A DNA stretch of 64,000 nucleotides from Auriscalpium vulgare (lineage: Eukaryota; Basidiomycota; Agaricomycetes; Russulales; Auriscalpiaceae), in assembly GCA_019915015.1 (NCBI GenBank), contig JAHBBC010000068.1:1-64000 (forward strand), given 5' to 3'. Below are positions 1 to 12,700 of this stretch, one piece after another. A model generated the notes under the pieces. It did no database searches, was not told the DNA's origin, and saw only the letters and a list, made by a program, of their open reading frames with translations. Made by a program: the position numbers and the translations under genes. Each line of letters begins with the position of its first letter. The first letter of the stretch is position 1.

Positions 1-103
1 AATATTGAATCGGCGACGCGTCGGGCGTTTGATTCAGGCGCCGCGCGGGCACGCTTGTTCACCGCACCGACGACGAGCCGCGCCTTGCGGGGACGTTTTC
101 GCT

Positions 104-448
104 ATGGAGAACCCACATGCCGAAAGGCAAGCCATTCTGTTAGAGCGTATCGTGAAGAACGCGGTACGTGAACGCCATTGATTGCCTATTCACCACTGAG
201 TCGCTCCCAGGACAAATGTACCGAGCTCATACTGGAACTCAACCATTGCGTCGAGGTACGTGATCATCTACCTTTGTGCTTACATTTGCCCAGATTCCAG
301 GTTATGCCTGCAGGAGATTCTGCACGCAAACGCGTATGTGAAGACTGCCGCTGATCTGGCTACGAAATATCGCAAGAACGTCCAATATAATCTTGAGGCG
401 ACCAAAAAAGAGGCCCGTCGTGCAACTTCTGATTCTTCCGCTACGTGA
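104..448 (+). CDS. DAD4: DASH/DAM1 complex subunit Dad4
   Basis: Dad4 is a small subunit of the DASH ring complex, which couples kinetochores to spindle microtubules. Three exons (104-163, 211-255, 314-448) join in frame to give 79 residues with no other plausible start. The protein begins MENPHAERQ and ends with a Lys/Arg-rich tail. The centre carries the family's LELNHCVEEIL and RKNVQYNLEATK segments, both typical of Dad4, which is about 72 residues in yeasts. Introns are short GT-AG types. The whole protein is predicted helical, as expected for a coiled-coil DASH subunit. It is the first complete gene of the window, and the 103 bases before it hold only its proximal promoter. Identification rests on motif recall and is firm. 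Confidence 0.9.
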
Positions 449-1572
449 AATGATACGTCAGGTGAGATTTTTTGCTACTGGGCCTTGTTGGTCGTCGCGT
501 CGCGTAGACACCGCGCACTAACGCTACTTCCGTTCAACAGGTGTCCACGAGCACACGCCCGAATGATCCAGTCCGCCTTGACCAGTCAGTAGAGTATGAC
601 TGAGGTTGACTCTGAAAGGCAACTTTGTATTCCTAGGTAAGTGATCTTACTTTTTGTCCATCGCATCGCTGGAATTGTTGGGGCATCAGTATGGGGGCCT
701 TCCGTACACAAGATGACCTTGTGTACTTCCGAGCATGAATATCGCAGACCCATCAAAGGCAGGGCTCTGCATCCGAAAAGCATTACGTTCACCTTGTGTG
801 TGCGCATCACGTCTGTCCAATGGCAAGGAAATCAGCGCATCATATATGCACCGCTGGTCCAAACACGCCTACACACGGACGTGCAAGGGTGACGTCGCTT
901 CAGCGAAGCATACAATTGGCCTTACACAGTTCGTCGAACTGTAGCTACGCTCGCCATGGCCCTGGATGAAAGGAGAACTACAACGGGGTCAGGGCAATCT
1001 GAAATTTGCGCCAACTGTCTCTGTCACTAAACGCGACAGTCAGTGCCCTCTGATCTCGGGTTGGCAACGGTTGTCTAGAGATTGGCGCTGACTGATACAG
1101 CAGATCTCTGTCGACGATGTGGGACCTGTTCTGTGTTCTTTGGACGACTTCAGGCAAGGTACGCTTTCACCAGTCGTATTTGCCAACAGGCGAATGTTGA
1201 CGAATATTGACACGTCTCGAAGGAACACTTGCAGTTGCAAGGGGGTGACAACCGAGCACTGCCGCTGTCCGGCGCCTCCAAACGCAGGACCGCGCCAATG
1301 CCCCAGGAATCAGCGCCGCGTGTGGGCGATCTCCGTGTGGCCGCGCCTCGAATGTAGTCCTGAATAGACGAAGTGTCGCCGCCCATCAAGAGCGCGCAAC
1401 GGAAGGGACGTCGGGTAACCGGACCAGTACTGCTTCTTGATACCCACGACAGAATCATCATCTTGGGACGTCGTTCCCAGCGCCTATCTATGGATGGCCA
1501 TTGGACCTGTGAACCGCTCTTCTATCCCTCCAGTCACCTCTATCTTCCACCCAACCACTGGTGGCGAAGGGC
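449..1572. other. Intergenic stretch, no supported gene
   Basis: About 1.1 kb between the Dad4 stop and the next signal-peptide ATG. Short open frames exist on both strands, but none shows domain-like composition or a consistent splice pattern. It probably holds the Dad4 3' region and the promoter of the next gene. Confidence 0.5.
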
Positions 1573-4006
1573 ATGCTCGTGATTCATCCAAGTTACTCCA
1601 TCTTCTTGTCTATCTCTCTCGTCTGTGGCCTCTCAGTGAGAAGCTCGTCGAACGTACGCCCCTTGTGCAAGGCCTTCGTAGAATGTGCTAACATCCGCCC
1701 ACAGGTTACCGAATGCTCTCGTGGGCTTTCTTCGGTGAGTCTGACTTCGAAAGTATTAAGTATTCCTTGCAATCCACTGAACATACCCAGCTCACCAACA
1801 AACATGGAGCCTCGCCCTGCGATGTTGCGAAGCAGTTGACGAAGCCCTGCAGTGAAACCCTAAGACCGGAGCAAGGCGGTGCGTTGCAGCGAAAGATCAG
1901 TATGTCACCTGCTTTCTGACATCACTCTAGCCAACAGCAGGTGCAGCTGGTGAGCTTTCGATTTCATAGCATCGCGCTCACCCGGGAAGCTCACCGAATT
2001 CGCTGGCAACACTCCCGATTTACAGTAATACGGTCCTCTATAGTCTTTCCAGTGCATGTCTCGTGTGTCGAGAAGAAATGGAACAAATCAAGCCGTACAA
2101 TGCCTGGTCAGCCAACTGCACTCCTCCGATGCTCGGCTATCCAGACAATGGAAAGACGACTGTTGATATCCCTGATTGGGCTTATGCGAATCTCACTGCC
2201 GAGGACAACTTCGACCTAGCAGCAGCGCTGAAAGGAGGTGCGTACCTTACGCTCTATTGAATCGCTTGACTGGAATGAACTGATCTCAGTGAATTAGCGC
2301 CACGCCGGTGGCCGACGTCTCAAATTGTCCTCGTAATATTGGTTCCCGTGCTTCTCATCATCGCCTCCGCGTCATATCTCCTCTACCGACGGCAGCGCCG
2401 GAAAGGGCACATTTCATGGTCTTGCAAGCGGGCGCGGCGGGTCCGGCATGCACGGCGCGCCCAGGGGTGGGATCTCAACGGAGACGCCGAAACAATTGGA
2501 CAAATGCCCGACGATACAGAAGCATCCCCCATGATCCCTACCCACCGCGTGCACCGCGTGGTCTCCAAGTTCAGCACTACCACCATGGATTCCCAAGACC
2601 GTCCGCCGACGCGCAACCGCGGAGCTATTCAGAGCTCGGCCGCATCGATGCTGCAAACATTCGTACGCGCGGTGCAAACACTTTTCGCGAGACGCCCCGT
2701 CCACGTCCAGTCGCGAGAGCCGGCCGCCGACTTCGACCTCGACAAGTCTGATAAGGAAAGCGTATCAGCTTTCGACAACATCCAAAGCCATCGATCGAGG
2801 AAGGCCGCCGAGGCGAACGTCGGTCCGATTTCCGGTGGCGGTCATTCCCAGCAAAGCTCGTTGGCGTCGTCCTCGGGCTTGACGCTCGACGTGTCTGCCA
2901 TCGTCGCGGGGCGCGGTGTACCCAGAAGGCACAACCATGGATCCCACGGCAGTCATGGACACGACAATTTTGGACAGACACTGGACCCGTTCTCCGAATC
3001 GGGATCCAGCGAGCGAGGGTTTGTAGAAGAAGAGGAAGAGATGGAGCCCGGTGTGGCGACGGGAGACAGTGTTCTGGTAATCTCCCGAGACATGATCAAT
3101 GCCGCACCAAGCCCGACGACGACTACTGATCGTAGGAGCCTGGAGGTTGTCCCGCCGACGCCGAGGGAAACATCGGTGAGTCGCCACAAAATCGAGCTCA
3201 TTCCCTACTGACAAAGCTCCCACGAGCTTAGTCTTCGGGATACCACGAGCGCTCTCCGCACACCCCTCTCCCGCCGATACCGAGATTCAACAAGTCTGAG
3301 ACTAGCTTGTATCCCGATGAAAAGGCACGGTACCGTACCAAACGACCTTCTCCTCTCCCAGAGATACCTGCCCCGGAAGACACACTACCTCGTCCGGAAA
3401 CCTCCGCCCTATCTCCGCCTCCGAGCAAGGAGCCGCCAGCACCTATCATCTTCCCCCCACCACCGCCGCCTAGTCACCAAAATTCAAGGCCTCGAGAAAA
3501 GGTAAAATTGTGAACGATTGCTCAGCCCTCTGCTTTTTGTCTGACGGATAATCGTTCTGCAGCAACCGTTGACCACTCCTTCACCGCCATTCGAGAAACC
3601 TATTCCGCCGAACACCGCCTACACATTTGCCGCTCCCCCACCTCCGTCAACTCGGACGAAGTCGTCCCCGGCGACGACGCCTCAGCACACTCCACACCAT
3701 AGTCCGAATAATTCTGGATCACGGCCGCGGCCAGCGTATAGCCCTGGCTACAATCCGAACGGCGTCACCTCGATAAATCCATATTCCCCCCCGGCCATGA
3801 CAGTCGCCACTGCAGCGACCAGTCCTAGCCACTCGCCGGAGTTCCGCGGCTCCTACTTCCCTCCACCGCCGATATCAAGTCCCGGGATTCGTGCTTCGGA
3901 CCCACAGAACCTCATCCCTGCGGCTGTCCGCCGCGCCGGTTATAACCCCTACCATGCGCGTTCTATGAGTGACATGTCGAGGCATGCACAGGACGACACA
4001 GAGTAG
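1573..4006 (+). CDS. Single-pass membrane protein with Cys-rich ectodomain and Pro-rich cytoplasmic tail
   Basis: Eight exons (1573-1635, 1705-1734, 1791-1899, 1931-1949, 2026-2237, 2298-3175, 3232-3501, 3563-4006) join in frame to 674 residues. Residues 1-21 form a signal peptide. An extracellular Cys-rich part follows, with CSCNTVLYSL, ACLVCREEM and a TPPMLGYP/IPDWAY segment, the layout of a large basidiomycete-specific family. One membrane helix near residue 150 (QIVLVILVPVLLIIASASYLLY) is capped by a basic stop-transfer run. The remaining roughly 500 residues are Ser/Pro-rich, with SH3-like PPPPPP and SPxxP motifs. The function of the family is unknown; a surface sensor or wall-associated role is only inference. 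Exon 4 is just 19 nt and is set by the phase of the CSC motif. Confidence 0.8.
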
Positions 4007-4755
4007 GGTTGCGCGGTGCCGGGGTTGGTGCTCGGGGGCTCACGGTATTCGGACTTGGCGCCTGATATCTGGTTATGCCGTGCGGCAGGCGTCTTCCCAG
4101 CGTTCTGTACGCGTGCGCCACCTTCTAAAGGCGCTGGGAGCGCGTCTCCTCGATCCTTCTTTGGTACTATCGACATGATAGCAGATCTTCCTCGCTTCAC
4201 GTGCTCGCGGGACAAAACTTATGACATAAGTATACGATTGCGTCGGTCAACCATACGCTATCAAGTCACTTAATCACCTACATATGTACATGACATGCTT
4301 GAGTACAGGGCTAATATTCAAGGACTTGCAGTCACAACGGACCCTCCTCGTATGAGAAACGCCGCCAACTTGCTGGCTCTCGACTCTTTGTCTGCGATAC
4401 ACGGCCAACCAATTTGTTCCAATCCTGTCGGCTGCTTCAGGGCCTTGGTATGTTGACTGAGTCATTGGCACATGAAGAGGTGACGCGGTGACGAGGTAGG
4501 ATCTTCCAATTTAGCCTTCGTCTTTCATGCAACGTGCTGACGACAACAAAGCAGGCCCAAAAGCCTCTTTATCGCATCTTGCTATATCGTTTCGCGGGAC
4601 TGAACCCGTTGTTGCCTTCATCTTCAAAGCACAAAGATACTCATTCGACGGCGCAGCGATTCGCCTGCCACAGTCTAAACATATAAAATACATACCATGG
4701 GTGCCCCACCAAGCATCACCTTTAACACAGTCTATATTCCAAACGCTCGTTGACG
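4007..4755. other. Intergenic stretch, no supported gene
   Basis: About 750 bases of 3' region and promoter between two plus-strand genes. No convincing coding or RNA feature was seen. Confidence 0.5.
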
Positions 4756-5930
4756 ATGCCATACCCGCTCGCTTTACTCCCCACGACGCCGCTTGACCTC
4801 GATGCCATGCAGTAAGTTCTGCGCGATATCTATTCCGCGACACAGCCAGATTAACTCCGCGCCGGTGCCTGTGGCAAGTCCCTGCCACGCACTGCCGTAC
4901 ACCATGTCTTTCATGAAGGCAGGTCTTCTGTCGCCTCGGTACCACGTGTCGTGCTATACTGAGATTCTCGGCAGAACACGCTCCTGGTGGGCCTGAATAA
5001 CATCCACGAACGCGCGCGCATGGACGCCCGCGACCCACGCCTGCCAGCTTTCCTCACATACATCGCCGGCATATGCGACGTGCTCGCTCTGCACGTCAAA
5101 GGTACTCCCCCCTCTTCCCATCCATCGCTGAATTCTCACCGCCTGTCAGCGGACGAGCGGTTCTTCCGCGCGCGCATGCAGAAGGGCAAGGCGCTGGCCG
5201 ACATACTCGGCCAGGGGTGCCTGCCTGATCTGCGCGACGTGTTGGTCCGCGTCAAAGGGCTCAAGGACGCGGTGAACGCGTATGCGAAGGTGGGATATGT
5301 ATTGACGCGGCTTGGCGCAGAGGCTGATCGTTTTACCAGACGCCGCAGAGGTACGATCCCGCCCGCATCATCGCCCTGCTCAGCTTCGGCGATGATTTCC
5401 GGAGGAAGCTAGGAACGCAGGTAAGTATACGCTCACAGTGTCCGGACCTGACCTGAGCGGCTACGTCGATGTACAGATCTCCTCGGTCGATGTGCGCGTC
5501 GTCGCCAACGCCGTACCTGCAGATGAGATGGCCGCCGCCTTGAAGGGTATGTCGATCTCACATGGGTCAAGAAAGGAGAAGCTCACGAGATTTGAATAGG
5601 TATCATTGAGTGGATGTGCACGCAGTCCGACATCACTTTCCTCGTGCCGTGCGTACCCATCAATGTTATGGATTACTCTGTCCGCAGCTGAGCTATTCGC
5701 AATCGCAGGTTCATCCACGCGCATCACAACCGTGCAAATTCGCAGTATTGGCCGCCAATGACGCGCGAGGGATGGGAAGTGCTGCCTATGATGGCGAAGC
5801 AATACGCTAGGTACGCAGGCATGCTCCCTGCTCGTTGAACGGAAGGACGCTGATTCTCATTACGATTGTTCTGTGGCGCAGTTGCTGGGAGCTCGCACCT
5901 TACAAGTCCACCGCATTTGCGAAAAAATGA
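4756..5930 (+). CDS. Hemerythrin-like HHE cation-binding domain protein
   Basis: Nine exons (4756-4811, 4846-4918, 4975-5101, 5150-5289, 5340-5420, 5477-5546, 5600-5648, 5709-5810, 5882-5930) sum to 747 nt, 248 residues. The protein shows the fungal HHE layout: NTLLVGLNNIHERAR opens helix A, LALHVKADERFF carries the His/Glu ligands, and FIHAHHNRANSQYWPPM is the C-terminal part with its tryptophan-rich end. Such proteins bind a di-iron centre in a four-helix bundle; the cellular role in fungi is unclear (oxygen or iron handling is inference). Intron 2 (4919-4974) appears to begin with GC rather than GT; using it keeps both frame and domain continuity. No signal peptide is apparent, so it is probably cytosolic. 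Confidence 0.75.
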
Positions 5931-6388
5931 GGTTGACAGTATATTATGGATCCTGGCAGGCAAATCGTCCCTGTCCTAGACATAATCCATCAGTCAGATA
6001 CCCACAACGTAAATTACTTACATGCATATTAGAATAAGATAGTTCTGTGGGCGGGGTATGGTATTCAGCGCACGAATCGGAACAGTAGCAGTTGCCTGGT
6101 AAGGTCGGCACTGGATATGATTCTATTAGTCCCGGTCCATTAGTTCCAGTATACATGTACGCGCAGGGATCGCAAGTGGGTACTGTAGAGTGTGCGAAGT
6201 GAGCGTGGGCAGTTGAGTGCCCTGTCCGACGGGCCGGGGCCTGTCCTGCCGATTACGGTTCTGTCCGATGTCCATCCTGTCCAATTACCCAACTCGGTTG
6301 AACTCGCCATCCGAGCGACCGAGTTCAGCGCTGGGTATGTCTATGGTATCCTGCTTCGCCGCACCAGTGCAACCGAAACGAAAGGCGC
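5931..6388. other. Convergent 3' intergenic region
   Basis: Lies between the stop codons of two convergent genes. AT-richer stretch around 5,990-6,060; no gene seen. Confidence 0.5.
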
Positions 6389-7940
6389 CTAAGTGTATGT
6401 GGGCCCGAGTTCGCGCGAGATGAAGTGCCAGACGTAGCGCGTCCAGCCCTCGATGACGCCAGACCCTGTAACAAGGTGCAGGCAGTCGCCCGATGCGTGC
6501 GCGTCGGGACGAAGCAGTGCGGGCCCGTCGATGCCGAGAAAGTGAATGTCAGGGAAGGCAGACTTGTCCCGTACGAGGTTCTGAATGTGGTGTCAGTTCA
6601 CTTACTCAGAGGTGGAGTAAAGGGACGGACCTTGATGATGTCGTTCATGTCCCCGATCCAGGGCCAGTTGAACCATCCATAGACGTATGGCTTCCACTCA
6701 GTCCACGGACTCTTCTCCTGATGGCAGTCCTCGTGCCCGGGCAAATAAGCCCTGACGACTACCTGCCTCTGCGGTTCTGCAGCCACCTCTTCGTCATTCC
6801 CGTCATCCTTCGCGTATACGTTGGCACTTGCCGCGCGCGCTGCGCGCCGCTTCTCCTCGTCCAAGGCCGCCTGTACATCGCCCGCCCAGCTATCCATAGC
6901 TTCTCCAAAGAATGGCAGCAGGGCCTTCACGCCATGGCCGACCTCCTCCTCGGACGAGTTGTGATACCCGGCGAAGAGCGTCGTCGTCCAGTGCCCCGCG
7001 GTGCTCGCGATGAGCGTCGAGTAGCGCGCCTCGGGCAGCGGCGCGAGGAACATGGGCATGTACTCTGACGGGCTCATGGACCACGTCGGCTCGTCGCTGA
7101 ACAGATCAAAGCTCGCATTCTGCGCGTATGTGTCCGGATGATGGGCGCGGTGAAGGTCACGTAGGTCCGATTGCGAGAGAAGAAGGTCGATGCGCCGGAA
7201 GGTGACGAGCGGCGTCTGCTCGATGGAGAAGCCGGCCGGGAGGGAGAGCGAGGAGATGAGTGGGGACGCGGGGTTGAGGTAGAGGTTCTGCGGCCAGGCA
7301 CGGTCGAAGGAGGAGTGGGCATCGTAAATCGGCGTAGCCCGCACATGCGGGTAGAGCACGCAGGAGAGCGAGAAGAAATGATTCTCCGTGATCGAGTCTG
7401 CGCGAGCGTCAGCATATATGCGTGCGTGGAGCGCAGGAAAGGACACGCACCGCCGATGAGGAACCACCCGCCGTCCTCGACGAGCTCGCGTACCAGCTCT
7501 GCGCCGTCCAGCGGGCGAACGCCCGTCGCGCAGCCCTTCGACGCAGGGGTCCAGTCGTACCTCGTCACATTTGGATATGGATTGTAGTCCGGCATCCTGT
7601 CGACGGCCATATGCCACCACACCTCCCTGCTCGACGCGCAGCCCTCGAACCCGCCAAGCCGCATCGCGTCCTCCGGGCCCTTGACTTCAGCGGTGTCGTG
7701 TGACGTTGCATCTGAAAGGTCCTCTGGTCGGCGCGTCCATTGCCCGTTCGACCAATCGTCGGGGGAGCATACGCCTGACAACGACTGGGGAGAAGAGGAG
7801 AAGAGCGATGCGGAGAAGCCAGAGAAGGCGTCGCGCAGGTGGGAGGAGGTCCCTGAGGACAAGTAGAGCGCGCTGGCTATAAGAAGCACACAGGCGACCC
7901 CGGTGAGCTGCGCCATCAGCATTCTGCGTGGGCGGCCCAT
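6389..7940 (-). CDS. PC-esterase (SGNH/TBL-like) type II membrane protein
   Basis: Three exons on the minus strand (7451-7940, 6631-7397, 6389-6580) give 482 residues. Residues about 10-28 form a signal-anchor helix (TGVACVLLIASALYL), indicating a Golgi/ER type II protein. A Cys-containing N-terminal block (GVCSPDDW, CASSREVWW) is followed by the catalytic GDSITENHFFSL block, with Asp and Ser split across the first intron, and by a C-terminal GDCLHLV, matching the GDS and DxxH motifs of the PC-esterase/TBL superfamily that acylates or deacetylates polysaccharides. Substrate is unknown; wall glycan O-acetylation is the likeliest role by family. Length is typical of fungal members. Confidence 0.75.
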
Positions 7941-9763
7941 CGTGCTCGGTCCTTGAACTTCAGCGGGATGGCGTCCTCGTTGTCAACGTCGTCGACGGTA
8001 GAGACTGGTGTTCCACTGTTTGATGTGTCGGGCTTTTTCCCCCTTCCCACGCGCGTCTAGCTGCCGCCGCGGTCGGCCAGCGTTTCTTGCATCTCGCCAT
8101 CTGCACAGCCGTCTGATTCAATGCTCTCCTCGTCCTTGCCACCTCGCGCGGGTCCATAACGGCGCGCTCGATGCTCAGTGTGGGTTAAAACAGAAAACCC
8201 ATGTGTCTGTAGGCTCATCATAGTCGGTGTCAGAGCCTGGAGGTGTTTCGCGACCTCATAAGGTGAGCTTCCAGACCTGCAAGACTGCTCACAACAATGA
8301 CCTATCCAGGATTGACAATGTCCTACTCAGTTCCAGTCACCTGAGCACCGTATATGTGCGTGTATGCGGGGAGACGGAGGTTGTGGGCTCATGGCACCTT
8401 GTGGTGTCCAGCGCTCTTAAATCAAGTGTGTGGCCTTTCTTCTCTTATGGCACATTTTTGAACGTCAGCGTCAGCCAGTGACCGTCAGATGGTCAATTCC
8501 GTCGACCCCTTGTTCTTCGCCTTCGCAAGCCACGTCGCACGCGATCCACGTTTATGTGTAGTCTCCGTTGCCGACCTTGCGCGGAAGACAGAGTTTATAT
8601 GGGCTTGTACTTGAGATCGATACGATGATGTACGTTTATCCGACCACGAGCAGGTTTGGTGCCCCTGCTAGTACCTGCCACCTGCGGCTCGATCACCTCT
8701 TATACTCGTTCATCGGTGCGTGGACCTATTTCTACCCCACGTCGTGGCCTCGTGTTTGAAGCGTTCCGTCTATTCGAATTCCTCGTGCTTGCCATTCGGG
8801 ACCTGACCGTAATCTCTCCTTATAGTATAGAGGTTCCACAGCCCAGGCCGCGGGGTACCGCTTGAGGCGTTCGTCACACTTGACCTTCACGTTCCCCCAC
8901 GTATGGATGCCGCAGCATATCACGGGTCGCTCATAGCTCGCCGCTTGTGACCACAGCTAAGCACCCACGCACTCATACACACATCTACCTACGTCCTTAT
9001 GTTGACGTGTAATGACGCGCATTGCGACCAGTACTGGCTTTCGTACCGGGCGATCCATCGTCATCGTCCGCGATGTCAACGCACTTCCACGCTTAACCGT
9101 GCGCGCGACAAGTAATCTCGTGGTGGCCATATCGGATACGCGGGCCCTGTGCATCGTGCCCTCATTGAACGCTATATCGGGCCATCTGGGACACCCTGCC
9201 GGAAGTCGTCGCGCGACGTCCACCTGCCGGTCAAGTGCACATCTTGACCGGGCATACCCCATACAGGTGCCCACAAGGTCTAACTGCGCGGGGAACTGGG
9301 GCTGGGCGTCCGACTGGGGAATGGCCCGTGCGCGGAAGGCAGGGTGCCGTATCGCGCTGGTATGTTCCGCGAGGCGGCGCTGTTCCGGCTGTGCTTCTGG
9401 ATGCTTCGAGCTGCTTCGAGGCGCGATGAGTACTCCCAGAGTACGTGCGGAGGCATTGGCCTCGCAGTCAATGTTGGACACGTCGACTCCCATTCACGTC
9501 GCTTTCGAGCAACGGGACGCGCAAGCCCTACGTAGGTGGTGTGTACTAGCTGTGTAGGCTATATAAAGGTGCGCTGCAGAAGGTTCAAGGGTCTGCCAGT
9601 GCCAGCGGCTGCTTACGAAAGCGTCTGGGTGAGCGGGCGTCTAAAAATTGCTACCGTGTCGGCGGTGTCGCTGAGCTGAGCTCTTCCCGTCCCTCGATTG
9701 CCTCGTGTGCCCTTACATACCGACAGAGCCCGGGAGCGTCCCCCCATCTCTATCTCTCCCGTC
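7941..9763. other. Large intergenic region with promoter at its right end
   Basis: 1.8 kb between divergently oriented genes. Overlapping open frames on both strands at about 8,960-9,560 look like shadows of each other: no domain-like segments and no splice support. The right end carries the TATA element of the aminopeptidase gene. Confidence 0.45.
9560..9567 (+). promoter_or_regulatory. TATA box of the aminopeptidase gene
   Basis: TATATAAA about 200 bp before the chosen ATG at 9,764, at a distance that fits a long 5' UTR. Position only; transcription start not determined. Confidence 0.5.
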
Positions 9764-12700
9764 ATGTCTCCGCCTCCTCCTCCTCCGCCCCCGCCTCCCC
9801 CGCCTCTCTGCCTCCCATCCTTCCGCAAGTCAAAGCGCAACAAGCAAGCCGAGCTCTTCTCCGACAAGGGATCCTTCTACGATTCGCTGGGGGAGGGCGG
9901 CTCCCGCCCACCGCTCGCACGCTCTGCCTCCTACTCCCCCACCGCGACCGTCACCGATGCCCAGTCCGCCGCGGACCTCGGCTCGCGCGCCGAGAAGCTG
10001 ACCTTCTCCGAGGACAGCGAGTCGTATGCTGCCCCAAAGATGCTGCCCAAGCTCGACCGCACCGGGTCGAAGCTCGCCCGCGCACCGACGACCAAGAGCC
10101 GCTGGGGCTACGGGTGGGGGCTTGGCAGGACAAAGGAGAAGGAGAAGGAGCGCGAGGCCTTCATGCCGCAACGTTCGTCATCGGCGACGACTATCCTCCC
10201 CGTGTACCCCCGCGACCCGCAACCGCCTTCATTCGTCGAGCAGCCGCCGTCGCAGCCGCCGACGCGCCATGTCTCGCAGCGCTCGAAGAGCTCCTCTCAG
10301 AGCAAGGACAGTAAGACTTCGCAGGGCAGCAAGCTGTCCGGCAACAGCAAAATCTCGCACGGCAGCAAGATGTCCGGCGCGAGCAGGGGCACGCAGGGCT
10401 CGAAGCGGCCGTCGCTCACCGGGAGCGACTCAGTGAACACGCTCACTGGATCCGCGATGGCGAGAAGGGATGCATACCAAGATTCGATCAGGGAAGAGGT
10501 GGACACATATCAGCGATTGACGGAATTGCGTGCGCTCATGGCGAAGGACGGCCTGGACTACTAGTGCGTATGCCCCCTCTCATTCCTCACTCGCTTCTCA
10601 TACCACCGTATGTAGTGTCGTTCCCTCCGAGGATGCTCACGGCTCGGAGTACGTCGCCGCGAATGACAAGCGGCGCGCTTGGATTTCAGGGTGAGTCCTC
10701 CATCGCACCATCACACCCATCTGATGATGTTGATCTGTTTTATTCAGGTTCACCGGCTCCGCGGGGCAGGCGATTGTGTCCAAGACAGCTGCTTACCTCG
10801 TCACTGACTCGCGGTACTGGCTACAGGCGAAGAAGGAGCTGGACGAGAACGTGTGGGTGCTCATTGCGGCGGGGGCGTCTGGGGGTCCGACCGACTGGAT
10901 TGACTGGCTCTCGGTGCGTATTACACATCCAGTGCAGTCGTGTGTTTGGCTGACGTGTACATGTGCAGGACCGGGCAAAGGATGCGAAGGTCGGCATCGA
11001 CGCTCGTATGATTTCTCACGAGAAAGCGTCGCAGCTGCAGACCCTCCTGCAACCCAAAAACTCGAAGCTCTCGTATCCGTCGCAGAACCTTGTCGATCTC
11101 ATCTGGAAGGAACGCCCCGCGCGCTCCCGGCGGGCTGTATATCTCCAGCCCATTGAGTATACTGGTATGTCTGTCTTCCATTATGTTCTGGCGGCGCTGA
11201 CGAGTTTCCGGATAGGTGCTGACGCGGCGAAGAAGCTGTCGCATGTGCGTGCATGGATACAGAACCAGGCGCCGTCGATGCCATCGTACTCGAAGGGCCC
11301 GCCGACGGCTGGGCAGACGCACGTCGGCACCCTCGTCACGAGCCTCACATGCATAGGTACGTCCAGAGCGATCTACCGCTTTCTCGTTCGTGCTGACATT
11401 TAGCGCCCAGCCTACGTATTGAATTTGCGCGGCGATGACATCCCGTACAACCCGGTCTTCCACGCGTACCTGTACATCGGGCTGGACAGCGCTGTGTTGT
11501 TCATTGAATCGGCGAAGCTTGAGGAGGCGAGCGTCAGGGACTACCTAACGAACCTCAACGTAGAGGTGCGCGAGTACAATGACATCTGGACGTTCCTCCG
11601 GCGGCGAGAATGGGGCGAGGGCAAGGTACGTCTTCCTCCTTGTTCTGTGTACCCATGCTGACATCCGCGCTAGGTCCTCATCACCGCGCAGACATCCTAC
11701 GCCATCTCGCTCATGCTCACGCACTTGCGATACACTATCGCGCCTCCAATCATCGAAGAGATGAAGGCCGTGAAGAATGAGGTCGAGATACAGGGCCTCA
11801 AACGCGCTTACCTGCGTGATGGCGCGTGCTTCGTGCAGTTCCTTGCCTGGCTCGACGAGAAGATGGGCAAAGGGTTCCAGGTGAGCGAGTGGGAGGCCGC
11901 GTGGCGCTTTTCGGAGTTCCGCGCCAAGGCGAAGAACTTCGTGGGTCCTGCATACGAGGCGATTTCCGCGGCGGGCCCGAATGCCGGTGCGTACTGCCGC
12001 TTTCGACATTTTATAGGTGCGCTAAACAGTGGTTGGGTTTGTGCAGCGCTCCCACATTACTCGCCGCGCAAAACCGAGTGCGCGATTATCGACAAGGAGA
12101 CGCCGTACTTGAACGATTCCGGCGGGCAATACCGCGACGGCACGTGCGACACGACGCGCACGGTGCATTTTGGACGGCCTTCCCCAGAGCAGTCCGAGGC
12201 GTACACGCGCGTGCTGCAAGGCCATGTACGTGCTTTCCCCCTGTTCGTGAGCATTATCTGACCAAGGCTTGACTGGTGTAGATCGCGATCGACACGGCCA
12301 TATTCCCGAAGGGCACGGGGGGCAAGTCTCTGGATGTTCTCGCTCGCAAAGCACTGTGGCAGGATGGGCTGAATTACTTGGTACGTTCTGGACGCGGTGG
12401 CCTGCATTGTGCATGCTGACGGTTGGCGGCTGTAGCATGGAACTGGCCACGGTGTCGGCTCTTTCCTCAGCGTCCATGAGGGCCCGCACTCGTTCTCGAG
12501 CGACATTCCACTCGTGCGGGGCAACGTCATCACCAACGAGCCGGGATTTTGTGCGTCGTCACGTCGTTATTCTTCCCGCTTTTCACTTACGCCTCCCTTC
12601 GACAGATAACAGTGGGCGATGGGGTATCCGCATCGAGTCTGTCCTCGTCGTGCGTGACGTCCAGGTAGGCCTCATTTCGCTGTCTTTATCATGTGCTGTG

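Noticed and set aside
8957..9557. Overlapping ~180-codon frames on both strands in the intergenic region
   Set aside because: They mirror each other, show no domain-like segments or splice support, and are explained by GC-rich composition.
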